Assembly: GCA_902168205.1 (NCBI GenBank)
Contig: CABHOK010000014.1
Span: forward strand, 434,001-498,000
Direction: 5' to 3'
DNA length: 64,000 nucleotides
Origin: an uncultured Chitinophaga sp.
Lineage (GTDB): Bacteria; Bacteroidota; Bacteroidia; Cytophagales; Cyclobacteriaceae
The first letter of the stretch is position 1, and the number at the start of each line of letters is the position of its first letter. This document shows positions 35,033-43,480 of this stretch, piece by piece. The notes under the pieces are model-generated. The model saw only the letters and a program-made list of their open reading frames with translations, was not told the origin of the DNA and did no database searches. The position numbers were made by a program, and so were the translations under genes.

Positions 35033-36433
35033 TTGCTTCAATACTTCCGAATAAATGATCCGTACCGGCTTCTGGGGTTATTGGTCATCATGATCGTGAT
35101 CAGTCTTCCGCTTTTCCTGGATACTCCGTCCATGACGTATCCGGAATTAAAAAGCATTCTGGTAGGTGAAAAAGTTCACACCGGAAGTTCACTTTACTCA
35201 GAAGTTATAGATTCCACCGCGCCACTTGCCGGCTGGTTCGATGCTCTTTTTGAAATGATCTTTGGCCGCTCGCTCACCGCTCGCCATATACTGGCGTTCT
35301 TTATACTCTTTACACAAGCTACGTACCTCGGCATTATCTTCATCAACAAAAAAGCTTTTGCCGAAAGTACCTTTATTCCTTCGGTGATCTTCGCTTTACT
35401 GTTCTTCTTTTCTTTTGATACGCTTTCGCTGAATGCCGAACTTTTAGGCTCGGGATTTTTATTGCTCGCGCTGCACAACCTGTTTCGCCAGATCGAATTC
35501 CGCGAGCAGGGCGATCCATCCATCTTCAACCTCGGTTTTTATATCGCGCTCGCCACGCTGTTCTCATTTTCCTTCATTGTATATCTGCTGGGTGCTATTG
35601 TTATACTTATGGCATTTACACGCAGTGCCGTGCGCAGCTACCTGCTGATGATATTTGGATTTCTGCTGCCTCATTTATTAATGATCAGTATTTATTATCT
35701 GAAGGATGGACTGCCCGCACTCTGGGATTACTACTACTTGCCAAACCTCAGCTTCAGACGAGATATTTTTATAGGCGCCAAAAGTTTGTTTGTGCTGGGC
35801 GCTGTGCCGCTGGTATTTCTGGTTGTTTCTATTGTTATGCTTAACCGTGATGCGCGCTTTACCAAGTATCAGTCGCAGCTCGTGCAAACCATGTTCTTCT
35901 GGATGATCTTTTCATTTCTGCAGATATTCTATTCCAAAGATCTCCGGCCCCAAAGTCTCATTACACTTATACCGGCCTTCAGTTTTTATATTTCACATTT
36001 CCTGTTGTTGATACGAAGGAGAAAGTTTGCCGAGATCAGCATCTGGGTTTTGTTGGTTAGTGTAGTGGGTATAGCATACCTGGCACGCTACAATAAGATA
36101 GGTGCCGTAAATTATGAATACCTGTTGGTGCCGGATAACAAATCTGCCAACGCAGTAAATGATAAACGTGTGCTTATGCTGGGCGATGATTTCTCCATCT
36201 ATAAACATAACAACCTCGGCTCCGGCTTTTTGAACTGGCGACTGTCGCGTGAAATATTTGAGCAACCTGATTATTATGAGAATGTAATTTTGATCAACAA
36301 TTCGATTACGAATGATCCTCCGCAGGTTATCATCGATCCTTCCAACCTGATGCCGTATGTATTTGAGCGCTCGCCCACGTTAAAAGCTAAATATACTTTA
36401 TCGGGTAACGGACTCTATACACTTAAGAATTAA
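35033..36433 (+). CDS. Polytopic membrane protein of unknown function (DUF6427-like)
   Basis: The 466-residue product starts at TTG, giving MLQYFRINDPYRLLGLLVIM, the usual start in the Bacteroidota family of 'YFRINDPYRL' membrane proteins. About ten hydrophobic segments cover residues 15-340. A soluble C-terminal part (about 350-466) includes VLMLGDDFSIYKHNNLGSGF and YENVILINNSI. The function is unknown; a link to gliding or envelope sugar transfer is sometimes suggested but is not supported by anything seen here. The amine oxidase gene follows after 44 bp. Confidence 0.8.
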   Translation: MLQYFRINDPYRLLGLLVIMIVISLPLFLDTPSMTYPELKSILVGEKVHTGSSLYSEVIDSTAPLAGWFDALFEMIFGRSLTARHILAFFILFTQATYLGIIFINKKAFAESTFIPSVIFALLFFFSFDTLSLNAELLGSGFLLLALHNLFRQIEFREQGDPSIFNLGFYIALATLFSFSFIVYLLGAIVILMAFTRSAVRSYLLMIFGFLLPHLLMISIYYLKDGLPALWDYYYLPNLSFRRDIFIGAKSLFVLGAVPLVFLVVSIVMLNRDARFTKYQSQLVQTMFFWMIFSFLQIFYSKDLRPQSLITLIPAFSFYISHFLLLIRRRKFAEISIWVLLVSVVGIAYLARYNKIGAVNYEYLLVPDNKSANAVNDKRVLMLGDDFSIYKHNNLGSGFLNWRLSREIFEQPDYYENVILINNSITNDPPQVIIDPSNLMPYVFERSPTLKAKYTLSGNGLYTLKN

Positions 36434-36477
36434 CAAGATTGTTTATTTCTGGCGCGCGTTTTTAATCACGCTTCGTT

Positions 36478-37755
36478 ATGGTTGATGTCATTATTATAGG
36501 CGCAGGTGCTGCTGGTTTGGCAGCGGCACGCATCATTAGCAAATCGGGTAAATCCGTAACTGTACTGGAAGCACGTAATCGTGTAGGAGGAAGAATATAT
36601 ACTTTGCAGAAAGATGATTTCTCTTTTCCGGTGGAAGCGGGCGCTGAATTTGTTCATGGAAATCTTCCGCATACTACCGCCTTGCTGAAAGAAGCTGAAG
36701 TATCATTTTATGAAACCTCGGGCAATACCTGGAATGTACACAACGGAGAATTAAGTGAAGGAGATCTTTTTCCGGATGAGTGGGGAGAGCTGCTGCAAAA
36801 ACTCAACGCGCTCAAACATGATATGAATATTGCTCAATTTTTGGATCGCTATTTTCATGATGAGAAATATACCGCCCTTCGTGAATCCATCGTCCGTTTT
36901 GTGCAGGGTTATGATGCTGCCGATACTACCAAGGCAAGTGCCTTTGCATTACGCGATGAGTGGAGCGGTGAAGATAGTCTCACCGGTTATCGGCCACACG
37001 GGGGATATTCTTTACTAATCGATTTCCTGGTGAATGAATGTCTGCAGCAAGGTTCGGTATTTCACTTCAACAGTGTTGTGCAGGAAATATACCATAACAA
37101 AGATCACGTTGAAGTAAAGACGGAAGGAGGAGAACGGTATATCGCTAAAAAGTTATTAGTTACGATTCCTCCTGCTGTGATCAAAACCGGTAGCGTAGTA
37201 TTTACACCTGCTCTTGGAGATCACATGAATGCCATTCAGAAAATAGAGACAGGCAGCGTTATTAAATTTCTGGTGGAGTTTAAAAGTGCTTTCTGGGAGA
37301 AAAATAAAAACGCAGCACCGTATCGCTCCATGCCTGGTCTTCAATTTGTTTTTTCAGATGCATCTATACCTACGTGGTGGACGCAGCAACCGGTACCCGA
37401 TCCGCTGCTAACGGGATGGCTCGCAGGACCTGCTGCCTCAGACAATACAAAGGATGAGAATGCATTGCTCCACGAAGCTGTTAAAGCCCTTGCCTATATA
37501 TTCGGATGTACTATACAGGCAATCGAGGAACAGATAAAAGCAATGACAGTAATTAACTGGGGAGCCGATCATTTTTCGCGCGGTGCTTATGCCTATAAAA
37601 CTGTAGATACGAATTCTGCACTCGCTATACTTTCAGAGCCTGTTAGCAATACTATATATTTTGCAGGCGAGGCTTTTTATAACGGCCCTGAAATGGGAAC
37701 AGTGGAAGCTGCGCTCGCCAGCGGAACTACAACTGCACAAAAGATGCTGGCATAA
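36478..37755 (+). CDS. FAD-dependent flavin amine oxidase
   Basis: The 425-residue product has an N-terminal dinucleotide motif (GAGAAG at 8-13) followed by VTVLEARNRVGGRI. It then has EAGAEFVHGNLPHT and the C-terminal FAD-contact motif TIYFAGEAFYNGPEMGTVEAA. It matches the monoamine oxidase/polyamine oxidase superfamily (NAD(P)-binding Rossmann-like). There is no signal peptide, so it is cytoplasmic; the substrate amine is unknown. The gene ends in a hairpin region shared with the convergent T9SS gene. Confidence 0.9.
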   Translation: MVDVIIIGAGAAGLAAARIISKSGKSVTVLEARNRVGGRIYTLQKDDFSFPVEAGAEFVHGNLPHTTALLKEAEVSFYETSGNTWNVHNGELSEGDLFPDEWGELLQKLNALKHDMNIAQFLDRYFHDEKYTALRESIVRFVQGYDAADTTKASAFALRDEWSGEDSLTGYRPHGGYSLLIDFLVNECLQQGSVFHFNSVVQEIYHNKDHVEVKTEGGERYIAKKLLVTIPPAVIKTGSVVFTPALGDHMNAIQKIETGSVIKFLVEFKSAFWEKNKNAAPYRSMPGLQFVFSDASIPTWWTQQPVPDPLLTGWLAGPAASDNTKDENALLHEAVKALAYIFGCTIQAIEEQIKAMTVINWGADHFSRGAYAYKTVDTNSALAILSEPVSNTIYFAGEAFYNGPEMGTVEAALASGTTTAQKMLA

Positions 37756-37784
37756 AAAGAAAGGGCTGCGGTAACAGCCCTTTC
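37752..37784 (-). terminator. Hairpin terminator between convergent genes
   Basis: A perfect 10-bp stem (37759-37768 with 37775-37784) with a 6-base loop is followed on the minus strand by TTTTTATG. It best serves the T9SS cargo gene ending at 37816 and may also stop plus-strand transcripts of the amine oxidase gene. Confidence 0.65.
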
Positions 37785-37815
37785 AAGGATTAGGAAAGTA
37801 AACTAAAACTAAAAA

Positions 37816-40290
37816 CTATTTCTTGACGAGACGTTGTTTGGAGATCTTTCCATCAACGTTCACAGTGATAATATATATACCGGTCGGAATTTGTCGGTTG
37901 GAAAAATCAAGAGTAACCTGCGATACGCCTTGTTGTAATTCCTGAAGTACGGTATATCCACTCATGTCCTGCAATTCGATCGAGACATTGTCACTCATAG
38001 AATCGAGCGTAAGGTGCAGTTTATCGTTGAAGGGATTCGGACTTATCGTTACACCCAACGAACGATCTCTTCCACCGGTCGCAGTTGTATCAGCTTCGGT
38101 TGCTGCCAGGGTTGACTCATCATCCGAAGTTCCGGTGCGCGCTGTTGTAGATACTTGTGTAGCAAGTGAAATAATCTCGATACCATTTACCTGTGGATTG
38201 CCAACCTGGCGAACAAAGTCAAGATCCAGCGTACCATCCGTTACGGTTACTTCAAATTGTTTCTTCAAAGCTTTCATCCCGGCTTGCGCATATATATCGA
38301 TGTTGCTGAGTTTACGCACTCCTTCTGCGTTCACATGGAATACACGTCCTCCCACTTTCCTTACGCCACCGGTATACGGGCTCTCGGCAAAGTATAGATT
38401 TACCTGGTACGTACCGCTCTGCACTGGGAAGTTCCACTGCATTACTGTTCCTCCATAGTCAGGCGAGTAACGATTCGGACCAAACAAATTGTTCGGTGCA
38501 CCTGTGGTGTTTGTGCCTGTCCAGCTTGAACCACCGGCTGTATAGTTTGCACTCTTGCTATCCAGGTATTTTGATTTGCCGGCTTGCGTATCGGCAGTCC
38601 AGTTTATCGGGCTAGCACCGATAGTTCCTCCACCGGTATTCACTCTATATATAGGAGTCGAAGATGTTACCGGTGGTTTTGAACTTGTAGTGTTAACGGT
38701 TACAACGACATCGTCATACGCAGAAGCCCCTGCATTATCTTTTACAGTAAGCCGGAAGGTATAGGTACCTGCCACAAGCGCTGAAGCCGTGAGCTTTATG
38801 GTTGAGGTTCCACTCAACGTAGCCGCAGGTCCGCTTTGTTTGGTCCAGGTATAGGAACTTATAGAACCATCGGCATCGCTCGCGGTAGCTGTAATGGTAA
38901 TGCTGGATGTTGGGAGTGTTATTGTTTTGTCAGCACCGGCATTCACCACAGGTGCGCTGTTGCCACCGGCCTGTAATTCAAACGCCCCGATATCATATAC
39001 ACCACCGGCAGGTCTTGATTTCTTATCGAAGTCAAACGTAACACCGTAGGATGATGTAGATGCACCTTTGTTCAACGCTGGTGATGCTGTTAACAAGTGA
39101 TAGTCGTATGACGCTGCGTTTACAAATTTAGCGTCTGCAATATTGTTGCTATAGAAATTGTTAACTTCTTCCAACTTTACCGTAGGGTGTACTTTGTTTA
39201 CATATTTACCAGAGCCCGGCTTGATCACAATGTTATTGATGAAGTGATTCATGCTTACGCGCTCCGCTGCGATCTTCAATCCGTCTTCGCCAGGGTTAAT
39301 GATTGTGTTATTCACAAATGAAAAACCAGGACCAAGTGTACCTACCGTGGTAGCATCATCACAATATATACCGTTGCTTCCGGCATCAATCACAATGTTG
39401 TTATAAACCTTGTTATCACCTTTACCTTGTATAAGGATACCGTTACCGGGACCTTTTCTTACTTTGTTGTTATACAACAATCCTCCGGTACCAAGTCCTA
39501 TTTGTATACCGTTGTTCTGATAGTTTGCAAACGGATCCTGTCCGAAGAGTTCAACATCGTTGCTGTATATTTCACATCCCGAAGTTGCTGCACCTACTTG
39601 TATCGCCTCGGCACCGGTTCGCTTGATTATATTCTTGTATACTTTGCAGCCAACAACATCATGCGGATACAGAAGTACGCCAAGGCATAATAGATTTCCA
39701 TTCCATCCGTTGAAGAACGAGTTTCCAATGTACATACCTTCACCTCCCACATCGTGCACATAGTTATCGTGGACAACAACATTATACATGGTGAATTTTC
39801 CGCGATTGGCACTAAGATCGCAGCGAGGATCTGTCTTAGCCATGATGCCCGAGAAACCGGCACCCGCTATTTCTACATTTTCGATTTCTACATCGGAACT
39901 TAAATCTGATACCACCAATGCATTTGATCCTGCTTTGGTTGTCTTGCAGCGTATACCATATTGTTTGCTGGCATCGCCTGTTCCGGAAATTTTAAAGTAC
40001 CGACTCGTTGAGACCCATATCGAATAGTTTCTGTCTCCGTTCTCTACATTCGCTACACCGCCACAGTTTTTAATAACAACGGGTTTATCTGCAGTGCCAA
40101 TAATGTTTGAAAATCGCAGTACACTTCTGTTACCTGCCTGTAAACAAATAACGTCACCAGGTTTAATGCCTAACGCTTTACCGTCAACGTTTACTTCACT
40201 CAATCCCACAGTGTACTTACAATTACAATTCTGCGCCCATGAAAAATGTACCGATAAACAAGCAACCAACACAATGACAATTTTCAACAT
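37816..40290 (-). CDS. T9SS cargo: parallel beta-helix, PKD and malectin-like domains
   Basis: The start MLKIVIVLVACLSVHFSWAQ at 40290 has a GAGAGGA ribosome site 6-8 bp before it, so it is chosen over an ATG five codons upstream; this gives 824 residues. After the signal peptide comes a right-handed beta-helix (about residues 30-430), with repeats such as GSNGIYCDDATTVG and GTGGLLYNNKVRKGPGNGI. A PKD domain follows (about 445-540; DADGSISSYTWTKQSGP), then a malectin-like domain (about 550-715; RVNTGGGTIG). The C-terminus has a Por sorting domain (about 750-824; ISPNPFNDKLHL and PTGIYIITVNVDGKISKQR). It is exported by type IX secretion to the cell surface or medium and may bind or cleave polysaccharides. 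No catalytic residues could be assigned. Confidence 0.92.
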   Translation of the reverse strand: MLKIVIVLVACLSVHFSWAQNCNCKYTVGLSEVNVDGKALGIKPGDVICLQAGNRSVLRFSNIIGTADKPVVIKNCGGVANVENGDRNYSIWVSTSRYFKISGTGDASKQYGIRCKTTKAGSNALVVSDLSSDVEIENVEIAGAGFSGIMAKTDPRCDLSANRGKFTMYNVVVHDNYVHDVGGEGMYIGNSFFNGWNGNLLCLGVLLYPHDVVGCKVYKNIIKRTGAEAIQVGAATSGCEIYSNDVELFGQDPFANYQNNGIQIGLGTGGLLYNNKVRKGPGNGILIQGKGDNKVYNNIVIDAGSNGIYCDDATTVGTLGPGFSFVNNTIINPGEDGLKIAAERVSMNHFINNIVIKPGSGKYVNKVHPTVKLEEVNNFYSNNIADAKFVNAASYDYHLLTASPALNKGASTSSYGVTFDFDKKSRPAGGVYDIGAFELQAGGNSAPVVNAGADKTITLPTSSITITATASDADGSISSYTWTKQSGPAATLSGTSTIKLTASALVAGTYTFRLTVKDNAGASAYDDVVVTVNTTSSKPPVTSSTPIYRVNTGGGTIGASPINWTADTQAGKSKYLDSKSANYTAGGSSWTGTNTTGAPNNLFGPNRYSPDYGGTVMQWNFPVQSGTYQVNLYFAESPYTGGVRKVGGRVFHVNAEGVRKLSNIDIYAQAGMKALKKQFEVTVTDGTLDLDFVRQVGNPQVNGIEIISLATQVSTTARTGTSDDESTLAATEADTTATGGRDRSLGVTISPNPFNDKLHLTLDSMSDNVSIELQDMSGYTVLQELQQGVSQVTLDFSNRQIPTGIYIITVNVDGKISKQRLVKK

Positions 40291-40369
40291 GGTTTTTCCT
40301 CTCATGATCTAGACTTAGGGTTTTATTTTAGCAAGCACCAGCACCTTGCTGATAATTTTTTTGATCGCA

Positions 40370-40377
40370 CAAAAGTA
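40370..40377 (-). promoter_or_regulatory. Probable -7 box of the T9SS cargo gene
   Basis: TACTTTTG on the minus strand matches TAnnTTTG exactly and lies about 80 bp before the start at 40290. No TTTG is found about 19 bp upstream, so the -33 part is missing or different. Confidence 0.4.
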
Positions 40378-41230
40378 TCCCGGCAGGAACAGTTTTTTCT
40401 GTTTCATAAACATGCAGCATTACATGCGCCAGAGATGCAATTAGATTATACCTGAACCAGAGACATGGGTAGAGCACCAACAGAATGAGCAATATATTTC
40501 ACAACAAGTGTGTATATATTTATATACTCATTAAACTATATATGGGCTCATGAAGATTAAAACGCGGTATTAATTCGGGCGCAATGTGTAATTATTTTGG
40601 CTTGTGGACAAGTGTTGTACAAGCCTGTCTCTATTTTGATTACAGTGCGAGTGTAGAAATTTTTTACACAGTTAAGGGTAAGTTTCAATATATACCGATG
40701 AGACAGTCAAAAAATTGGGTCAACTGCATTTGCCCTCAATATTAATTTTTTAAAAATTTTTTTGTCTCACTGCATAATTCTAATGCCAACATTCCATTGG
40801 ATACTTTTACTCCTCATTTCGAAGTGCAGAGCGTGTCTCATCTATATAAATGTGAAAAACAACTATATAGCGTGAAAACAGTACAGCAAAAATTGAAGTG
40901 TCTCAAAAATCATCGCAGGCGATAGGACAATAATCAATTACCATTAGGACAGTATGAGAGAATTTCTACTTGAAAATTTGTGATGCAACATTAGTCGGTT
41001 TAACATCAACTATGCACTCTGCAGTATTAGACACAAGCCTCAATGCTTCAAATCAGTTATAAGAGTGCACGGAATAAGACACGAAGGTTTTATAATGAGC
41101 TGTCTCAAACGATATACTTCGTGCTCAGATTCGCGATGAGACATGAATTGGACAATGGTATATTTGAATTGATACGCGAGTATATAGCGTACAACGAACA
41201 GAACATTTCGCGTTTTCCAAAACAGGCCGA
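40378..41230. other. Gene-free, AT-rich region of about 850 bp
   Basis: No open frame with coding character is seen on either strand; the longest frame (41043-41324) runs through a tRNA gene. The region holds the TGTCTCA cluster (40699-41143) and a stem-loop with 7-bp arms (ggcttgt 40599-40605, acaagcc 40619-40625). It lies upstream of the T9SS cargo gene and downstream of tRNA-Leu. It may be a regulatory region, a decayed element or an unrecognised RNA; nothing more is visible. Confidence 0.6.
40699..41143. repeat. Cluster of six exact TGTCTCA heptamers
   Basis: Exact copies lie at 40763-40769, 40834-40840, 40899-40905 and 41101-41107 on the plus strand, and at 40699-40705 and 41137-41143 on the minus strand. 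Successive gaps are 64, 71 and 65 bp, then 202 bp (about three times 67). Two copies share a longer pattern: TGTCTCATC, a TATATA block, then TGAAA or GTGAAA. By chance about 0.05 copies would be expected in 450 bp on both strands. Confidence 0.6.
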
Positions 41231-41264
41231 AAAAAGGAAGGACAGCTCTAGTAGCTGTCCTTTT
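41231..41264 (-). terminator. Terminator downstream of tRNA-Leu
   Basis: A perfect 10-bp stem (41238-41247 with 41253-41262) and a 5-base loop are followed on the minus strand by CCTTTTTTC. It starts 10 bp after the tRNA-Leu 3' end. Confidence 0.8.
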
Positions 41265-41271
41265 GCTTCTG

Positions 41272-41357
41272 TACCCGGGGCGGGAGTTGAACCCGCACGA
41301 CTATTACTAGCCACAGGATTTTAAGTCCTGCGTGTCTACCAATTCCACCACCCGGGC
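41272..41357 (-). tRNA. tRNA-Leu (anticodon UAA)
   Basis: An 86-nt class II tRNA. The acceptor stem GCCCGGG pairs with CCCGGGT, and the discriminator A is at 41272. The D-arm GGTGGAATTGGTAGACAC is typical of tRNA-Leu, the anticodon loop reads ACTTAAAAT (UAA), the variable arm is long and the T-arm is GCGGGTTCAACTCCCGC. CCA is not encoded. Confidence 0.95.
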
Positions 41358-41395
41358 GTCCTGCTGACGTTTGCCAGCGGAGCTTGGTGTTAAAT

Positions 41396-41423
41396 AAAAA
41401 AGTGTGAGGGTTCTCACACTTTT
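41396..41423 (-). terminator. Hairpin between tRNA-Gly and tRNA-Leu
   Basis: Arms agtgtga (41401-41407) and tcacact (41414-41420) enclose a 6-base loop, extended by A/T pairs. On the minus strand TTTTTATTTA follows. It resembles a full terminator directly after tRNA-Gly, yet no separate promoter for tRNA-Leu is seen. Confidence 0.6.
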
Positions 41424-41459
41424 CTGTTTCTGTTAATCTCTCCTGTTTGGAAGATTAAG

Positions 41460-41532
<73 letters not shown>

Positions 41533-41563
41533 TTATCTGGCCCTTTGTTTCGTAAAGGGAGTG

Positions 41564-41594
41564 CAAATTTAAAGCGGAATCACAAATTTCCAAA
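41564..41594 (-). promoter_or_regulatory. Consensus Bacteroidota promoter of tRNA-Gly (and probably tRNA-Leu)
   Basis: On the minus strand TTTG (41591-41594), a 19-bp spacer and TAAATTTG (41564-41571) match the -33/-7 consensus at every defined base. The -7 box ends 32 bp before the tRNA 5' end. The promoter lies just beyond the desaturase stop at 41610. Confidence 0.8.
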
Positions 41595-41609
41595 TCATGG
41601 TTATTTAAA

Positions 41610-42545
41610 TCATGCAGATTTTTTCATCGCTTCAAATTCTTTTCGAAGCTCTACAGCATGTTGCTTGTTCTTTGAATGCTTGATATGATGAGGTACTCCC
41701 TTGAGATCTGATATTAATCCTACCGCCTGGAAACTTCTTAATATATAGTATGTTATATCGATCTCCCACCAGAAAAATCCTTGTCTGCCGGATACTTCGT
41801 AATAATGGTGGTTATTATGCCAACCCTCTCCCAATGTTAAAAGCGCAAGCCATAAACTATTTTTTGATTCATCGTTCGATTCATAGCGCTGCGTTCCAAA
41901 CTTGTGCATGATCGAGTTGATGGAGAATGTTCCGTGGTATAAAATCACCGTACTTAAAAAGAATCCGATGAACAGTGAAGAAAAACCAGCGGAAGTAAAC
42001 ATAGCTGTTATGCTACCACCGTTTACAATTCCACCAAGTGCCATTACTACCAGTGCAAGAATAGTGGGCGGCACCAGGTAATGTTTATTAAGCCACATAA
42101 GCTCTGGATACTTGGCGTAGTCGCCTATAGTTTTATAGTCTGTTTCTTTAAAATCAGGACCCACGATCCATCCGATGTGTGAATACCAGAATCCATAAAT
42201 TTTCATAGAGTGCGGATCTGCCGGTGTATCGCTGTGACGATGGTGATGACGGTGATGTGCTGCCCACCACAGCACTCCTTTTTGTGCTGAAGTCTGCGCC
42301 ATAAATGCAATCACGGCCTGGAACCAACGTGATGTTTTATATGATTTGTGTGCGAAGTAACGATGATAACCTCCCGTAACCCAAAACATACGTGATACAT
42401 ATAGCACTGCACATATAGTCCAGTCAAACCATGTAGCACCTGTCCAGATTGCTCCAAGAGGTAAAAGATGTACTACTAAAAATGCCAGTTCCTGAACAAG
42501 AATTGGTTTTCTGCGTACTTCTGGTGTTAATGTTGTATTCGTCAT
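41610..42545 (-). CDS. Fatty-acid desaturase (acyl-CoA delta-9 type)
   Basis: The start MTNTTLTPEVRRKPI at 42545 is chosen over a TTG five codons upstream; this gives 311 residues. Three histidine boxes are present: HRYFAH, HHRHHHRHSD and HNNHHYYE (within GEGWHNNHHYYEVSG). Four hydrophobic segments flank them. The length and box spacing match the acyl-CoA desaturases, di-iron membrane enzymes that introduce a cis double bond into saturated chains. The gene is divergent from the sigma-factor gene at 42781 and has a probable promoter at 42617. Confidence 0.92.
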   Translation of the reverse strand: MTNTTLTPEVRRKPILVQELAFLVVHLLPLGAIWTGATWFDWTICAVLYVSRMFWVTGGYHRYFAHKSYKTSRWFQAVIAFMAQTSAQKGVLWWAAHHRHHHRHSDTPADPHSMKIYGFWYSHIGWIVGPDFKETDYKTIGDYAKYPELMWLNKHYLVPPTILALVVMALGGIVNGGSITAMFTSAGFSSLFIGFFLSTVILYHGTFSINSIMHKFGTQRYESNDESKNSLWLALLTLGEGWHNNHHYYEVSGRQGFFWWEIDITYYILRSFQAVGLISDLKGVPHHIKHSKNKQHAVELRKEFEAMKKSA

Positions 42546-42616
42546 TGGTAAACTAAACAAAGATTCCGGAAATAAATTCAGATCGATAAATGGGTCACAT
42601 TTTCCTTACCGCACTA

Positions 42617-42624
42617 CAAAGGTA
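42617..42624 (-). promoter_or_regulatory. Probable -7 box of the desaturase gene
   Basis: TACCTTTG on the minus strand matches TAnnTTTG exactly, about 71 bp before the start at 42545. No TTTG is seen 17-22 bp upstream. The different upstream part would fit use of another sigma factor, but that is speculation. Confidence 0.4.
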
Positions 42625-42780
42625 AAGCATATTGAAATAACGGTTTTACTCATGTAATAATTTCTTGCAGAGCAAACAAGTGTGTGGTAGTCAATTGTTT
42701 AATTTTACAATACTTTCTATAAGTGGAATATGATGGCCCGATTTTGGTGTTATCTTTACAGCCCGCTTACAGAGGCACGG

Positions 42781-43377
42781 ATGAACCAGGCACAGACCAT
42801 AGCATTGTATCAACCATTACTCCAAACTATCGCCTATAATTTAGTGCGTTGCAAGGAGGATGCTGAGGATATTGTACAGGAGACTTTCGCAAAATGGCTG
42901 AGCATTGATCAACAGAAAATTGATAACACCAAAGCATATCTTATTCGTGCTGTTACCAACAACTGTCTGAATCATCTAAACTCCCTGCGCAAGAAAAAAG
43001 AAGAGTATATCGATAACGTTTCTGAAATGATAAAACATTTCAAAGAAACCAACCTTGCTCACCTGGATATGGACGCTGCGATTAAAGTGCTGCATTCAAA
43101 ACTGGAGCCGCTCGAACGCGCAGTATACCTGCTGAAAGAAGTTTTTGATTTTGACTACGAAGAACTCCAGCAAACCTTCGACAAGAAAAAAGATCACTGT
43201 CGCCAGTTGTTCTTTCGCGCGAAGAAGAAATTAAGTGAGGAAACATCTAAGATCGACCTGCCTGATACATCCAAACTATTGGAAAGTTTTCGAAATGCCT
43301 GTTATTTGGGTAATGCCTCCGAACTCATTCAGGAGCTGAAAAATGATATTGCAGCTGCTATCAGCAAAAAATTTTAA
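42781..43377 (+). CDS. ECF-type RNA polymerase sigma factor
   Basis: The ATG at 42781 (MNQAQTIALYQPLLQTIAYN) fits the family start, and an upstream ATG adds unrelated sequence; this gives 198 residues. Region 2 is at about residues 5-75 (CKEDAEDIVQETFAKWL) and region 4 at about 100-160 (LEPLERAVYLLKEVFDFDYE). A short C-terminal tail follows (about 160-198) and lacks the SnoaL-like domain of SigJ/ECF41 proteins, which its region 2 and 4 resemble. No anti-sigma gene is adjacent. It sits between two desaturase genes, one divergent and one 103 bp downstream, so it may control membrane lipid composition. Confidence 0.9.
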   Translation: MNQAQTIALYQPLLQTIAYNLVRCKEDAEDIVQETFAKWLSIDQQKIDNTKAYLIRAVTNNCLNHLNSLRKKKEEYIDNVSEMIKHFKETNLAHLDMDAAIKVLHSKLEPLERAVYLLKEVFDFDYEELQQTFDKKKDHCRQLFFRAKKKLSEETSKIDLPDTSKLLESFRNACYLGNASELIQELKNDIAAAISKKF

Positions 43378-43480
43378 CTTTCTTTTTCATTTCTGTCACA
43401 AATCCGGTTGTCACTTGTCTTACAGTAAAAGGCTCTGTAAGAGCCTCAATTAATAAGTTTTATCTACAACCAATTTTCAC

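Noticed and set aside
40599-40625. Stem-loop as an RNA gene
   Set aside because: The arms are only 7 bp with a 13-base loop and there is no promoter, terminator or covariation evidence.
41043-41324. 93-residue plus-strand open frame
   Set aside because: It runs through the minus-strand tRNA-Leu gene and its terminator and has no recognisable protein features.
43430-43446. Hairpin after the sigma-factor gene as a terminator
   Set aside because: Only a 6-bp stem and no T-run follows, so co-transcription with the second desaturase remains more likely.
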